64,000 bases of DNA from Streptomyces cynarae (GCF_025642135.1 NZ_CP106793.1:4592001-4656000), one strand, 5' to 3'. Shown: positions 8,945 through 17,447, numbered from the stretch's first letter. Notes: generated from the letters alone by a model not told the origin. Numbers and translations are program-made.

Positions 8945-9531
8945 CCACCGCCAAGCGCGACACGTACACCCCGGAGAGCCTGCTCTCCGTCGCGGTGCAG
9001 GTCTTCAACGAGCGCGGCTACGACGGCACCTCCATGGAGCACCTGTCCAAGGCGGCGGGCATCTCCAAGTCGTCGATCTACCACCACGTCGCCGGCAAGG
9101 AGGAGCTGCTGCGCCGCGCCGTCAGCCGCGCCCTGGACGGCCTGTTCGGGATCCTCGACGAGGAGCACGCGCGCGAGGGGCGCCCGGTGGAGCGGCTGGA
9201 GTACGTCGTCAGGCGCATGGTCGAGGTGCTCACCGCCGAACTGCCGTATGTGACGCTGCTGCTGCGGGTGCGCGGCAACACCGGCACCGAGCGGTGGGCG
9301 CTGGAGCGGCGCCGCGAGTTCGACCACCGGGTCGCCGAGCTGCTCAAGGCGGCCGCCGCCGACGGGGACGTGCGCGGCGACGTGGAGGTGCGGCTCGCCA
9401 CGCGGCTCGTCTTCGGGATGATCAACTCGATCGTGGAGTGGTACCGGCCCGACGGGCGCGGCATGGGCGAGCGGGAAGTGGCCGACGCGGTCGCGCGGCT
9501 GGCCTTCGGCGGGCTCCGCAAGGAGTCCTGA
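8941..9531 (+). CDS. paaR: TetR-family repressor, PaaR-like
   Basis: This 196-residue TetR regulator has its helix-turn-helix at about residues 28-52 (GTSMEHLSKAAGISKSSIYH). A C-terminal ligand-binding domain contains LLRVRGNTGTERWALERRRE, as in actinobacterial phenylacetate repressors. It overlaps paaH by ATGA. By analogy with PaaR of Corynebacterium it should release DNA in the presence of phenylacetyl-CoA. The three ACCGNNCGNNCGGT-like palindromes in this window are its likely targets. The ligand and the targets are inferred from context, not shown by the sequence alone. Confidence 0.85.
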   Translation: MTTAKRDTYTPESLLSVAVQVFNERGYDGTSMEHLSKAAGISKSSIYHHVAGKEELLRRAVSRALDGLFGILDEEHAREGRPVERLEYVVRRMVEVLTAELPYVTLLLRVRGNTGTERWALERRREFDHRVAELLKAAAADGDVRGDVEVRLATRLVFGMINSIVEWYRPDGRGMGEREVADAVARLAFGGLRKES

Positions 9532-9577
9532 ACGCGCCTTGGCGGCTTGACGGCGACCTGATCCGAAAGAGAGGCCC

Positions 9578-10078
9578 CTAGCCCTCCGGCTCCACGTCCT
9601 CCTCCTCGAACACCAGCAGCGTGCGCGTGCTGAGCACTTCGGGGATCGCCTGGAGCCGGGTGAGGACCAGCTCGCGCAGCGCCCGGTTGTCCGGTGTGTG
9701 CACCAGCAGCAGGACGTCGAAATCGCCGCCCACCAGGGCGATGTGGGCGGCGCCGGGAAGCCTGCGCAGCTGTTCGTGGACGGTGCGCCAGGAGTTCTGG
9801 ACGATTTTCAGGGTGATGTAGGCCGATGTGCCGTGACCGGCGCGCTCGTGGTTGACGCGGGCCCCGAAGCCGCGGATCACCCCGTCCTCGATGAGCCGGT
9901 TGATCCGCGCGTAGGCGTTGGCGCGTGAGACGTGGACGCGCTCGGCGACCGCCCGTATGGAGGCACGGCCGTCCGCCTGGAGCAGTTGCAGGATGTCCCG
10001 GTCGATGGCGTCGAGAGGGCGCGGGGACGGCGGAACGGGACTGTGCTCCGCGGGCTCGGCCATTTGTTCAGATGCCAT
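9578..10078 (-). CDS. bkdR: Lrp/AsnC-family regulator, BkdR-like
   Basis: This is a 166-residue Lrp/AsnC transcription factor. The N-terminal winged HTH (DAIDRDILQLLQADGRASIR, then VHVSRANAYARINRLIEDGV) is followed by a RAM effector domain with GGDFDVLLLVHTPDN and IPEVLSTRTLLVF. It is divergent from bkdA, the usual position of bkdR in Streptomyces and Pseudomonas, so it probably controls branched-chain keto acid oxidation in response to branched-chain amino acids. I prefer the ATG at 10078, preceded by AGAGG nine bases upstream, over the ATG at 10099, which would add seven residues. Confidence 0.82.
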   Translation of the reverse strand: MASEQMAEPAEHSPVPPSPRPLDAIDRDILQLLQADGRASIRAVAERVHVSRANAYARINRLIEDGVIRGFGARVNHERAGHGTSAYITLKIVQNSWRTVHEQLRRLPGAAHIALVGGDFDVLLLVHTPDNRALRELVLTRLQAIPEVLSTRTLLVFEEEDVEPEG

Positions 10079-10179
10079 GTACCCCCGCCTCTCTACCATG
10101 GACGTACTGCGTCCATCTCAGGGTGTGGAGAACCGTTTGTCCACAGCCTGGAGGGGCCTGTAGCCAAAATGTGCTGTCG

Positions 10180-10193
10180 ACCGAACAATCGGT
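10180..10193. promoter_or_regulatory. PaaR-like operator upstream of bkdA
   Basis: ACCGAACAATCGGT differs from the ACCGNNCGNNCGGT core by one base at the centre (CA for CG). It lies 60-73 bp upstream of the bkdA start and about 100 bp from the divergent Lrp gene. Its likeness to the two paa operators suggests that PaaR, or a paralogue, also acts on the bkd operon. Half-sites ACCG and CGGT are intact. Confidence 0.55.
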
Positions 10194-10252
10194 AGGTGAG
10201 GCGCATCACTCCCGTGGCGCGCCTGAAGCCGCTCCCACGAGGAGGTGCCGTC

Positions 10253-11398
10253 ATGACGGTCATGGAGCAGCGGGGTGCCTACCGGCCGACCCCGCCGCCC
10301 GCCTGGCAGCCCCGTACCGATCCCGCACCGCTGCTGCCCGACGCGCGGCCGTACCGCGTCCTCGGCACCGAGGCCGCCGCAAAGGCCGACCCCGAGCTGC
10401 TGCGCCGGCTGTACGCCGAGCTGGTGCGCGGACGCCGGTACAACACGCAGGCGACGGCGCTGACCAAGCAGGGCCGCCTGGCCGTCTACCCCTCCAGCAC
10501 CGGGCAGGAGGCCTGCCAGGTCGCCGCGGCGCTCGTCCTGCAGGAACGCGACTGGCTCTTCCCCAGCTACCGCGACACGCTCGCCGCCGTCGCCCGCGGC
10601 GTCGACCCCGTCCAGGCCCTGACCCTGCTGCGCGGCGACTGGCACACCGGCTACGACCCCTACGAGCACCGCGTGGCGCCCCTGTGCACCCCGCTCGCCA
10701 CCCAGTTGCCGCACGCCGTGGGCCTCGCCCACGCCGCACGCCTGAAGGGCGACGACGTGGTGGCGCTCGCCCTGGTCGGCGACGGCGGCACCAGCGAGGG
10801 CGACTTCCACGAGGCCCTGAACTTCGCCGCGGTCTGGCAGGCACCGGTCGTCTTCCTGGTCCAGAACAACGGCTTCGCGATCTCCGTGCCGCTCGCCAAA
10901 CAGACCGCCGCGCCCTCCCTCGCCCACAAGGCGGTCGGCTACGGCATGCCGGGCCGCCTGGTCGACGGCAACGACGCCGCCGCGGTGCACGAGGTGCTGG
11001 CCGACGCCGTGGCGCACGCGCGCGAGGGTGGCGGCCCCACGCTCGTCGAGGCGGTGACGTACCGCCTCGACGCGCACACGAACGCCGACGACGCGACCCG
11101 CTACCGCGCCGACGCCGAGGTCGAGGCCTGGCGCGACCACGACCCGATCGTGCTGCTGGAACGGGAGTTGACGGACCGCGGACTGCTCGACCAGGACGGG
11201 ATGCGGGCCGCGCGCGAGGACGCCGAGGCCATGGCCGCCGACCTGCGCACGCGCATGAACCAGGACCCGGCGCTCGACCCGAGGGAGCTCTTCGCCAACG
11301 TGTACGCCGAGCCCACCTCCCAACTGATGGAGCAGGAAGCCCAGTTGCGGGCTGAGCTGGACGCGGAGGCCGCGGGACCGGAAGGAGCCGGGCGATGA
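10253..11398 (+). CDS. bkdA: BkdA, branched-chain 2-oxoacid dehydrogenase E1 alpha
   Basis: BkdA is the thiamine diphosphate-binding alpha subunit of the branched-chain keto acid dehydrogenase. The complex turns 2-oxoisovalerate and related acids into acyl-CoA for catabolism and for branched fatty acid or polyketide starters. The protein has 381 residues. The ThDP motif runs from about residue 177 (GDGGTSEGDFHEALNF) to QNNGFAIS. The phosphorylation-loop region YRLDAHTNADDATRYR follows. I chose the ATG at 10253 because GAGGAGG lies just upstream; an earlier in-frame start at 10196 has no such site. The next gene begins inside its stop (ATGA). The neighbouring Lrp and PaaR-like sites suggest dual control. 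Confidence 0.93.
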   Translation: MTVMEQRGAYRPTPPPAWQPRTDPAPLLPDARPYRVLGTEAAAKADPELLRRLYAELVRGRRYNTQATALTKQGRLAVYPSSTGQEACQVAAALVLQERDWLFPSYRDTLAAVARGVDPVQALTLLRGDWHTGYDPYEHRVAPLCTPLATQLPHAVGLAHAARLKGDDVVALALVGDGGTSEGDFHEALNFAAVWQAPVVFLVQNNGFAISVPLAKQTAAPSLAHKAVGYGMPGRLVDGNDAAAVHEVLADAVAHAREGGGPTLVEAVTYRLDAHTNADDATRYRADAEVEAWRDHDPIVLLERELTDRGLLDQDGMRAAREDAEAMAADLRTRMNQDPALDPRELFANVYAEPTSQLMEQEAQLRAELDAEAAGPEGAGR

Positions 11399-12399
11399 CG
11401 ACCGTGGCCCTCAAGCCGGCCACCATGGCCCAGGCCCTGACGCGGGCGCTCCGCGACGCCATGGCGGCCGATGCGTCCGTGCACGTCATGGGCGAGGACG
11501 TCGGCACACTCGGCGGTGTCTTCCGCGTCACCGACGGGCTCGCCAAGGAGTTCGGCGACGACCGCTGCACGGACACGCCGCTCGCCGAGGCGGGCATCCT
11601 CGGCACGGCCGTCGGCATGGCGATGTACGGCCTCAGGCCGGTCGTCGAGATGCAGTTCGACGCGTTCGCGTACCCCGCGTTCGAGCAACTGGTCAGCCAT
11701 GTCGCGCGTATGCGCAACCGGACCCGTGGCGCGATGCCGCTGCCGATCACCGTCCGTGTTCCCTACGGGGGAGGCATCGGCGGTGTGGAGCACCACAGTG
11801 ACTCCTCCGAGGCGTACTACATGGCGACTCCGGGCCTCCACGTCGTCACGCCGGCGACCGTCGCCGACGCCTACGGGCTGCTGCGGGCCGCGATCGCCTC
11901 GGACGACCCGGTCGTCTTCCTGGAACCCAAGCGGCTGTACTGGTCCAAGGACACCTGGAACCCCGAGGAGCCCGAGGCCGTCGAGCCGATAGGCCGTGCG
12001 GTGGTGCGGCGCCCGGGCCGGAGCGCCACGCTGATCACGTACGGTCCGTCGTTGCCGGTGTGCCTGGAGGCGGCCGAGGCGGCGCGCGCCGAGGGCTGGG
12101 ACCTCGAAGTCGTGGACCTGCGGTCCCTGGTGCCGTTCGACGACGCGACGGTGACCGCGTCCGTGCGCCGCACGGGCCGGGCCGTGGTGGTGCACGAGTC
12201 GAACGGGTTCGGCGGTCCCGGAGGGGAGATCGCCGCGCGCGTGACGGAGCGCTGCTTCCACTATCTGGAGGCGCCGGTGCTACGGGTGGCCGGTTTCGAC
12301 ATCCCCTATCCGCCGCCGATGCTGGAGCGGCACCACCTGCCGGGCGTCGACCGGATCCTGGACGCCGTGGGGCGCCTGCAGTGGGAGGCGGGGAGCTGA
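11395..12399 (+). CDS. bkdB: BkdB, branched-chain 2-oxoacid dehydrogenase E1 beta
   Basis: BkdB is the E1 beta subunit, with a transketolase-type pyrimidine-binding domain and a C-terminal domain, and pairs with BkdA as an alpha2-beta2 enzyme. It has 334 residues. Signatures include VMGEDVGTLGGVFRVTDGL at about residue 31, TPLAEAGILGTAVGMAMYGL, PYGGGIGGVEHHSDSSEAYY and, near the end, VVVHESNGFGGPGGEIAARV. The start overlaps the bkdA stop and the stop overlaps the bkdC start (TGATG), so the three genes form a single translationally coupled unit. Confidence 0.94.
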   Translation: MTTVALKPATMAQALTRALRDAMAADASVHVMGEDVGTLGGVFRVTDGLAKEFGDDRCTDTPLAEAGILGTAVGMAMYGLRPVVEMQFDAFAYPAFEQLVSHVARMRNRTRGAMPLPITVRVPYGGGIGGVEHHSDSSEAYYMATPGLHVVTPATVADAYGLLRAAIASDDPVVFLEPKRLYWSKDTWNPEEPEAVEPIGRAVVRRPGRSATLITYGPSLPVCLEAAEAARAEGWDLEVVDLRSLVPFDDATVTASVRRTGRAVVVHESNGFGGPGGEIAARVTERCFHYLEAPVLRVAGFDIPYPPPMLERHHLPGVDRILDAVGRLQWEAGS

Positions 12400-13793
12400 T
12401 GGCCCAGGTGCTGGAGTTCAGGCTGCCGGACCTCGGGGAGGGCCTGACCGAGGCGGAGATCGTCCGCTGGCTGGTGCAGGTCGGGGACGTCGTCGCGGTC
12501 GACCAGCCGGTCGTCGAGGTGGAGACGGCCAAGGCGATGGTCGAGGTGCCCTGCCCCTACGGCGGTGTGGTCACGGCCCGCTATGGCGAGGAGGGTACGG
12601 AACTGCCGGTCGGGGCACCGCTGTTGACGGTCGCCGTAGGCGCCCCAGCGGAGCCCGCGGCGGAGTCGTCCGGGAACGTGCTGGTCGGATACGGCACGTC
12701 GGCGGCCCCGGCGCGCCGCCGCAGGGTGCGACCGCCGCGGCCCGGAGCACGGCCCACGGACGGCGAACCGTCCGAAGGCCGTCGCACGGCTGAGCCCGCC
12801 ACCGCGCGCCAGGTGCCCGCCGCCCAGCCCCCCGTGTCCGCCTCTCCACCGCGAACGCGCCGTCCCGCCGTCCCGGAGCGCCCTGACGGCCCCGTCCCGG
12901 TCATCTCCCCGCTGGTCCGCAGGCTCGCCCGCCAGAACGGCCTGGACCTGCGGCGGTTGACGGGGTCCGGACCCGACGGACTGATCCTGCGGGCGGACGT
13001 GGAGGGTGCCCTGAGGACCACGGCGGCCCACGAGGAGGCGCCGAAGACCACGGTGACCGCTCCGGCACCCCAGACGGCTCTCCTCGAACGCCCCGAGCCC
13101 CGTGCCGGTACCCGTATCCCCCTCAAGGGCGTGCGCGGTGCCGTGGCCGACAAGCTCTCCCGTAGCCGACGCGAGATCCCCGACGCGACCTGCTGGGTGG
13201 ACGCCGACGCGACCGAGCTGATGCGCGCGCGGGCGGCGATGAACGCGGCCGGCGGCCCGAAGATCTCCCTGCTCGCGCTGCTGGCCCGCATCTGCACCGC
13301 GGCGCTCGCCCGGTTCCCGGAACTCAACGCCACCGTCGACACGGAGGCCCGGGAGATCGTCCGGCTCGACCAGGTGCACCTCGGGTTCGCCGCACAGACC
13401 GAGCGGGGGCTCGTCGTCCCCGTCGTACGCGACGCGCACTCGCGGGACGCCGAGTCGCTGACCGCGGAGTTCGCACGGCTCACCGAGGCCGCGCGAGCCG
13501 GGACCCTCACCCCCGCGGACCTCACCGGCGGGACGTTCACGCTGAACAACTACGGGGTGTTCGGCGTCGACGGCTCGACACCGATCATCAACCACCCCGA
13601 GGCGGCCATGCTCGGTGTCGGCCGTGTCGTCCCCAAGCCCTGGGTGCACGACGGGGAGCTCGCGGTGCGGCAGGTCGTGCAGCTCTCGCTCACCTTCGAC
13701 CACCGGGTGTGCGACGGCGGCACGGCAGGCGGCTTCCTGCGGTACGTGGCGGACTGTGTGGAACAGCCCGCGGTGCTGCTGCGCACCCTCTGA
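12399..13793 (+). CDS. bkdC: BkdC, dihydrolipoyl acyltransferase E2
   Basis: BkdC is the lipoylated E2 core of the complex, with 464 residues. The N-terminal lipoyl domain (1-80) has the lipoylation lysine in VETAKAMVEV. A Pro/Arg-rich linker follows (about 85-165), then the E3-binding domain at about 168-205 (PLVRRLARQNGLDLRRL, then GPDGLILRADV). The catalytic domain ends in LTFDHRVCDGG, which holds the active-site His and Asp of the HxxxDG motif. There is no E3 (lipoamide dehydrogenase) gene in the window, so the complex must borrow one encoded elsewhere. A GC-rich hairpin just after the stop probably ends the operon. Confidence 0.93.
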   Translation: MAQVLEFRLPDLGEGLTEAEIVRWLVQVGDVVAVDQPVVEVETAKAMVEVPCPYGGVVTARYGEEGTELPVGAPLLTVAVGAPAEPAAESSGNVLVGYGTSAAPARRRRVRPPRPGARPTDGEPSEGRRTAEPATARQVPAAQPPVSASPPRTRRPAVPERPDGPVPVISPLVRRLARQNGLDLRRLTGSGPDGLILRADVEGALRTTAAHEEAPKTTVTAPAPQTALLERPEPRAGTRIPLKGVRGAVADKLSRSRREIPDATCWVDADATELMRARAAMNAAGGPKISLLALLARICTAALARFPELNATVDTEAREIVRLDQVHLGFAAQTERGLVVPVVRDAHSRDAESLTAEFARLTEAARAGTLTPADLTGGTFTLNNYGVFGVDGSTPIINHPEAAMLGVGRVVPKPWVHDGELAVRQVVQLSLTFDHRVCDGGTAGGFLRYVADCVEQPAVLLRTL

Positions 13794-13797
13794 GTGA

Positions 13798-13840
13798 CGG
13801 CCGGGCCCGGGCGCACGCCCTGGGGAAACGGGCCCGGCCG
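13798..13840 (+). terminator. Hairpin after bkdABC
   Basis: A 12-bp arm CGGCCGGGCCCG (13798-13809) pairs with CGGGCCCGGCCG (13829-13840) around a 19-base loop, 4 bp after the bkdC stop. No T-run follows, as is common for Streptomyces hairpin terminators. Confidence 0.65.
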
Positions 13841-13945
13841 CCTCGCCCCCGAGACGGGCCGGTCGGCGCCGTGTCAGTGATCCGTCGCGCACGGCCGAGG
13901 TCCCCGAGGGTGGCATTGATCCATGCGGCGCCCATACTCGGGGGC

Positions 13946-14833
13946 ATGACCGCGTACCGGCCCCCGGGTGACCCACGCCGCGACGGCTACGACGCCGTCG
14001 TGCTCGCGGGCGGTGCGGCCCGGCGGCTCGGCGGCGCCGACAAGCCCGGTGTGCTCGTCGGCGGACGGGCGCTGCTGGACCGGGTACTGGCGGCGTGCGC
14101 CGACGCGGCCACCACCGTGGTCGTCGCCGGTGCCCGGCCCACCGCGCGCCCCGTGGTCTGGGCCCGGGAGGAGCCGCCCGGCGCCGGACCTGTGGCCGCG
14201 CTCGAAGCGGGCCTGAAGCGGACCACCGCCGCGGACGCCGTCGTACTCTCCGCCGACCTGCCGTTCCTCACCGAGCGGACGGTACGACGGCTGCTGGACG
14301 CCCTCCGGGCGAGCGGCGCCGAAGGGGCGGTGCTCACCGACCCCGAGGGGCGTGATCAGCCCCTTGTCGCCGCCTACCGCACAGCGGCACTGCGCCGCGA
14401 GCTGGCACGGCTCACCACCGAGCACACCGGTCTCACCGGCCTTCCGCTGCGGCGCCTGGTCGCCGGGCTGGACCTCACCCGTATCTCCGACCCCGTCGCG
14501 TCCTTCGACTGCGACACCTGGGACGACATCGCCACCGCCCGATCACGGATCAGGGAGCATGGGCACGTGTTGGATGAATGGATTTCCGCAGTCAAGGACG
14601 AACTGGGCATCGACCTCGACGTCGACACCGGCGTCCTCCTCGACCTGGCCCGAGACGCCGCGCACGGGGTCGCCCGCCCCGCGGCCCCGCTGACGACGTT
14701 CCTCGTCGGCTACGCCGCCGCGCAGGCGAAGGGCGGCCCCGAGGCGGTCGCCGAAGCCGCCCGAAAGGCCGCCGCGCTGGCCCTGCGGTGGGCCGACGAG
14801 GACACCGCCGAGGACAGGCCGGGCGCCGGATGA
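13946..14833 (+). CDS. mobA: MobA-like molybdenum cofactor guanylyltransferase with DUF6457 tail
   Basis: The N-terminal 200 residues form a nucleotidyltransferase of the MobA type, which adds GMP to molybdopterin. The nucleotide loop VLAGGAARRLGGADKPGVLV (about residues 16-35) and LSADLPFLTERTV, with the metal-binding Asp, are both present. From about residue 210 a second, helical domain follows (VLDEWISAVKDELGID, then LVGYAAAQAKGGPEAV), which matches the actinobacterial DUF6457 family, otherwise found as a separate short protein. The total is 295 residues from the ATG at 13946. The stop overlaps the start of the next frame (ATGA), linking it to moeA. Confidence 0.85.
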   Translation: MTAYRPPGDPRRDGYDAVVLAGGAARRLGGADKPGVLVGGRALLDRVLAACADAATTVVVAGARPTARPVVWAREEPPGAGPVAALEAGLKRTTAADAVVLSADLPFLTERTVRRLLDALRASGAEGAVLTDPEGRDQPLVAAYRTAALRRELARLTTEHTGLTGLPLRRLVAGLDLTRISDPVASFDCDTWDDIATARSRIREHGHVLDEWISAVKDELGIDLDVDTGVLLDLARDAAHGVARPAAPLTTFLVGYAAAQAKGGPEAVAEAARKAAALALRWADEDTAEDRPGAG

Positions 14834-15227
14834 CCGGGCGGGGCGCCGAGGGACACCTGGACACCGAGGAACGCGACGTGGAGGAGGCGCTGGCCGTGGC
14901 CAACGAGAGCGGCGAGCCGAGCCGTCCGCAGGCACGCCCCGCCCGTTCACCGCAGGACCAGCACGACCGGGACCTCGAAGAGGCCCTCGCCCTCGTCCGG
15001 GACCCGGATCCGCGCGCCCCAGAGCCCGGGCCGCCCGCTGCCGGTCCCGAGGCGCGTACGTCCGAGCCCGGTCCGCGCACAACGCGGCACCCCGGCACCC
15101 AGGACCGCCCGGCGGGCACCGACGCCTCCGCCCCACCCCCTCCCGGCACCACGCCAAGCCGTGGCCCGAGGCCCGTGCCGTCGCCGAGCGCGCCGCCCGC
15201 TCCGCTCCGCGCCGCCCAGCCCTGGAC
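14830..15227 (+). pseudogene. N-terminal part of moeA in a displaced reading frame
   Basis: An ATG at 14830 overlaps the mobA stop and opens a frame rich in Pro, Arg and Glu. It holds two copies of a short motif, DVEEALAVA and DLEEALALV, which as I recall belong to the N-terminal tail of Streptomyces MoeA proteins. The MoeA body then continues in the frame one base earlier: WPEARAVAERAARSAPRR is readable from 15162 to 15215 in the frame of the 15228-16331 gene, with no ATG or GTG before it. Adding one base between about 15060 and 15160 would join the two parts. The C-rich stretch at 15131-15144 is the most likely place. Confidence 0.55.
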
Positions 15228-16331
15228 GTGCCCCTCGACGCGGCACTCGGCCTGGTTCTCGCCGCGCCGCTCACCGCCCTCACCGACCTCCCCTCCTTCG
15301 ACACCTCCGCCATGGACGGCTGGGCGGTCGCCGGTCCCGGCCCCTGGGACGTGCGGGAGCACGGGGTCCTTGCCGGGCACGCCGAGCCGGCGCCCCTCGG
15401 CGACGGCGAGGCCGTGCGGATCGCCACCGGTGCCCGCATCCCGCCGGACACCACCGCCGTCCTGCGCACCGAGCACGGCCGCACCGACGACAAGGGACGG
15501 CTGCACGCCACCCGAGAACTCGAGCAGGGTCAGGACATCCGGCCGCGCGGCCAGGAGTGCCGCGTCGGCGAGCACCTGCTCCCCCCGGGCACCCACGTCA
15601 CCCCCGCCGTCCTCGGACTCGCAGCCGCCGCCGGTTACGACACCCTGTGCACGCTGCCCCGGCCGCGCGCCGAAGTCCTGGTGCTGGGCGACGAGCTGCT
15701 CACCGAGGGCCTGCCCAGGGACGGGCTGATCCGGGACGCGCTCGGGCCGATGCTGCCGCCGTGGCTGCGCGCACTCGGCGCCGATGTGACGGCCGTCCGC
15801 AGGCTCGGCGACGACGCCGATGCCCTGCATGAGGCCGTGACGTCCTCGACGGCAGACCTGATCGTCACCACGGGCGGCACCGCTGCGGGCCCCGTCGACC
15901 ACGTCCACCCCACCCTGCGACGTGTCGGCGCCGAACTCCTCGTCGACGGCGTACAGGTCCGCCCGGGTCACCCCATGCTCCTCGCGCGGATCCAGGACGG
16001 CCGGCACCTCGTCGGTCTGCCCGGAAACCCCCTCGCAGCCGTCTCCGGCCTGCTCACACTCGCCGAGCCGCTGCTGCGAACCCTCTCCGGCCGCATGGCA
16101 CCGGAGCCGTACACGCTGCCCCTGAAGGACTCCGCTCACGGTCACCCGCACGACACGCGGCTCATCCCCGTCGTCCTACGTGCCGACCAGGCCGTGCCGC
16201 TGCACTACCACGGCCCCGCCATGCTGCGCGGCATCGCCGCCGCGGACGCCCTCGCGGTGGTGCCGCCCGGTGGCGCGGAACCCGGCCAGGAAGTGGAACT
16301 GCTCGACCTGCCCTGGGCGTTGGCGGGGTGA
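15228..16331 (+). CDS. moeA: MoeA, molybdopterin molybdotransferase
   Basis: MoeA inserts molybdate into adenylylated molybdopterin. The readable part has 367 residues. Typical motifs are LPSFDTSAMDGWAVAGPGPW near the start, EAVRIATGARIPPDTTAV, GDELLTEG, TTGGTAAGPVDHVHP at about residue 220, and VRPGHPMLLAR with LVGLPGNPLAAVSG, which form the molybdopterin-binding core. The GTG at 15228 is the first start codon in this frame, but homology to MoeA begins about 22 codons earlier. The true N-terminus therefore probably lies in the displaced frame at 14830 (see that entry). It follows mobA and forms a cofactor-synthesis pair. Confidence 0.85.
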   Translation: MPLDAALGLVLAAPLTALTDLPSFDTSAMDGWAVAGPGPWDVREHGVLAGHAEPAPLGDGEAVRIATGARIPPDTTAVLRTEHGRTDDKGRLHATRELEQGQDIRPRGQECRVGEHLLPPGTHVTPAVLGLAAAAGYDTLCTLPRPRAEVLVLGDELLTEGLPRDGLIRDALGPMLPPWLRALGADVTAVRRLGDDADALHEAVTSSTADLIVTTGGTAAGPVDHVHPTLRRVGAELLVDGVQVRPGHPMLLARIQDGRHLVGLPGNPLAAVSGLLTLAEPLLRTLSGRMAPEPYTLPLKDSAHGHPHDTRLIPVVLRADQAVPLHYHGPAMLRGIAAADALAVVPPGGAEPGQEVELLDLPWALAG

Positions 16332-16376
16332 GCTCGCTCTGGGTGAGCTCACCTCGGGCTGATCCAGAGCGGGGAG

Positions 16377-16392
16377 TGTTTCACGTGAAACA
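16377..16392. other. parS chromosome-partition site
   Basis: TGTTTCACGTGAAACA is a perfect 16-bp palindrome identical to the bacterial parS consensus bound by ParB. It is intergenic, between moeA (ends 16331) and the quinone oxidoreductase gene (starts 16467). Streptomyces chromosomes carry clusters of parS sites close to oriC, so the window is probably origin-proximal. I saw only one copy. Confidence 0.93.
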
Positions 16393-16466
16393 TTGAGGCC
16401 GGGATGCCGTCGGGCGCCCGCGCGGGGAGTCGGCGGGGCCCATCCGTGAGGAGTAGCGTCCCCCTC

Positions 16467-17447
16467 ATGTACGCGATCACGATTCCTGAACCCGGTGGGC
16501 CCGAGGCGTTGGTGTGGGCCCAGGTCCCCGATCCCGTACCCGCCGAGGGCGAAGTGCTGGTCGACGTGGTGGCCGGCGCCGTCAACCGGGCCGATCTCCT
16601 CCAGCGGCAGGGCTTCTACAACCCGCCGCCCGGGGCATCCCCGTACCCCGGGCTCGAGTGCTCCGGGCGGATCGCCGCGCTCGGCCCCGGTGTCTCCGGG
16701 TGGGCCGTCGGCGACGAGGTGTGCGCGCTGCTCGCGGGCGGCGGATACGCCGAGAAGGTGGCCGTGCCGGCCGGTCAGCTGCTGCCCGTGCCCGAGGGGC
16801 TCGATCTGCGGAACGCCGCCGCGCTGCCCGAGGTGACCTGCACGGTCTGGTCGAACGTGTTCATGGTCGCCCATCTGCGCCCGGGCGAGACGCTGCTCGT
16901 GCACGGCGGCTCCAGCGGCATCGGCACGATGGCGATCCAGCTGGCCAAGGCGGTGGGCGCGCGGGTCGCGGTCACGGCAGGCACCAAGGCGAAGCTGGAC
17001 TACTGCGCCGAGCTGGGCGCGGACGTGCTGATCAACTACCGCGAACAGGACTTCGTGGAGGAGATCCGGCAGGCCACGGCGGGGGCGGGTGCCGACGTCA
17101 TCCTCGACAACATGGGTGCGAAGTACCTGGACCGCAACGTTCAAGCGCTCGCGGTGAACGGGCGTCTCGCGATCATCGGTCTGCAGGGCGGGGTGAAGGG
17201 CGAGCTGAACATCAACACCCTGCTGCGCAAGCAGGCGGCGATCACCGCGACCTCTCTGCGGGCGAGGCCGCTCGGGGAGAAGGCGGCGATCGTGGCGGCG
17301 GTGCGGGAGCACGTGTGGCCGCTGATCACCTCAGGGGACGTGCGCCCGATCGTCGACCGTGAGGTCCCGATGAGCGACGCGGCCGAAGCCCACCGGGTGC
17401 TAGAGGAGAGCGGGCACATCGGGAAGGTACTGCTGGTGGCGCCGTAG
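16467..17447 (+). CDS. NAD(P)H-quinone oxidoreductase (PIG3/QOR family)
   Basis: This is a zinc-independent medium-chain dehydrogenase/reductase of 326 residues, most like the PIG3-type quinone oxidoreductases. The N-terminal GroES-like domain has NRADLLQRQGFYNPPPGASP, typical of that subfamily. The cofactor-binding turn HGGSSGIGTMAIQLAKA is at about residue 145, and the C-terminus reads MSDAAEAHRVLEESGHIGKV. It probably reduces quinones or enones with NADPH in the cytoplasm. I chose the ATG at 16467, since homology starts at MYAITIPEPGGPEAL. A longer in-frame start at 16404 adds a low-complexity stretch. parS lies just upstream. Confidence 0.9.
   Translation: MYAITIPEPGGPEALVWAQVPDPVPAEGEVLVDVVAGAVNRADLLQRQGFYNPPPGASPYPGLECSGRIAALGPGVSGWAVGDEVCALLAGGGYAEKVAVPAGQLLPVPEGLDLRNAAALPEVTCTVWSNVFMVAHLRPGETLLVHGGSSGIGTMAIQLAKAVGARVAVTAGTKAKLDYCAELGADVLINYREQDFVEEIRQATAGAGADVILDNMGAKYLDRNVQALAVNGRLAIIGLQGGVKGELNINTLLRKQAAITATSLRARPLGEKAAIVAAVREHVWPLITSGDVRPIVDREVPMSDAAEAHRVLEESGHIGKVLLVAP

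Noticed and set aside
15131..15144. Programmed -1 frameshifting in moeA
   Set aside because: No canonical slippery heptamer is evident, and a similar one-base loss occurs in another gene here, so a consensus error is the simpler explanation.
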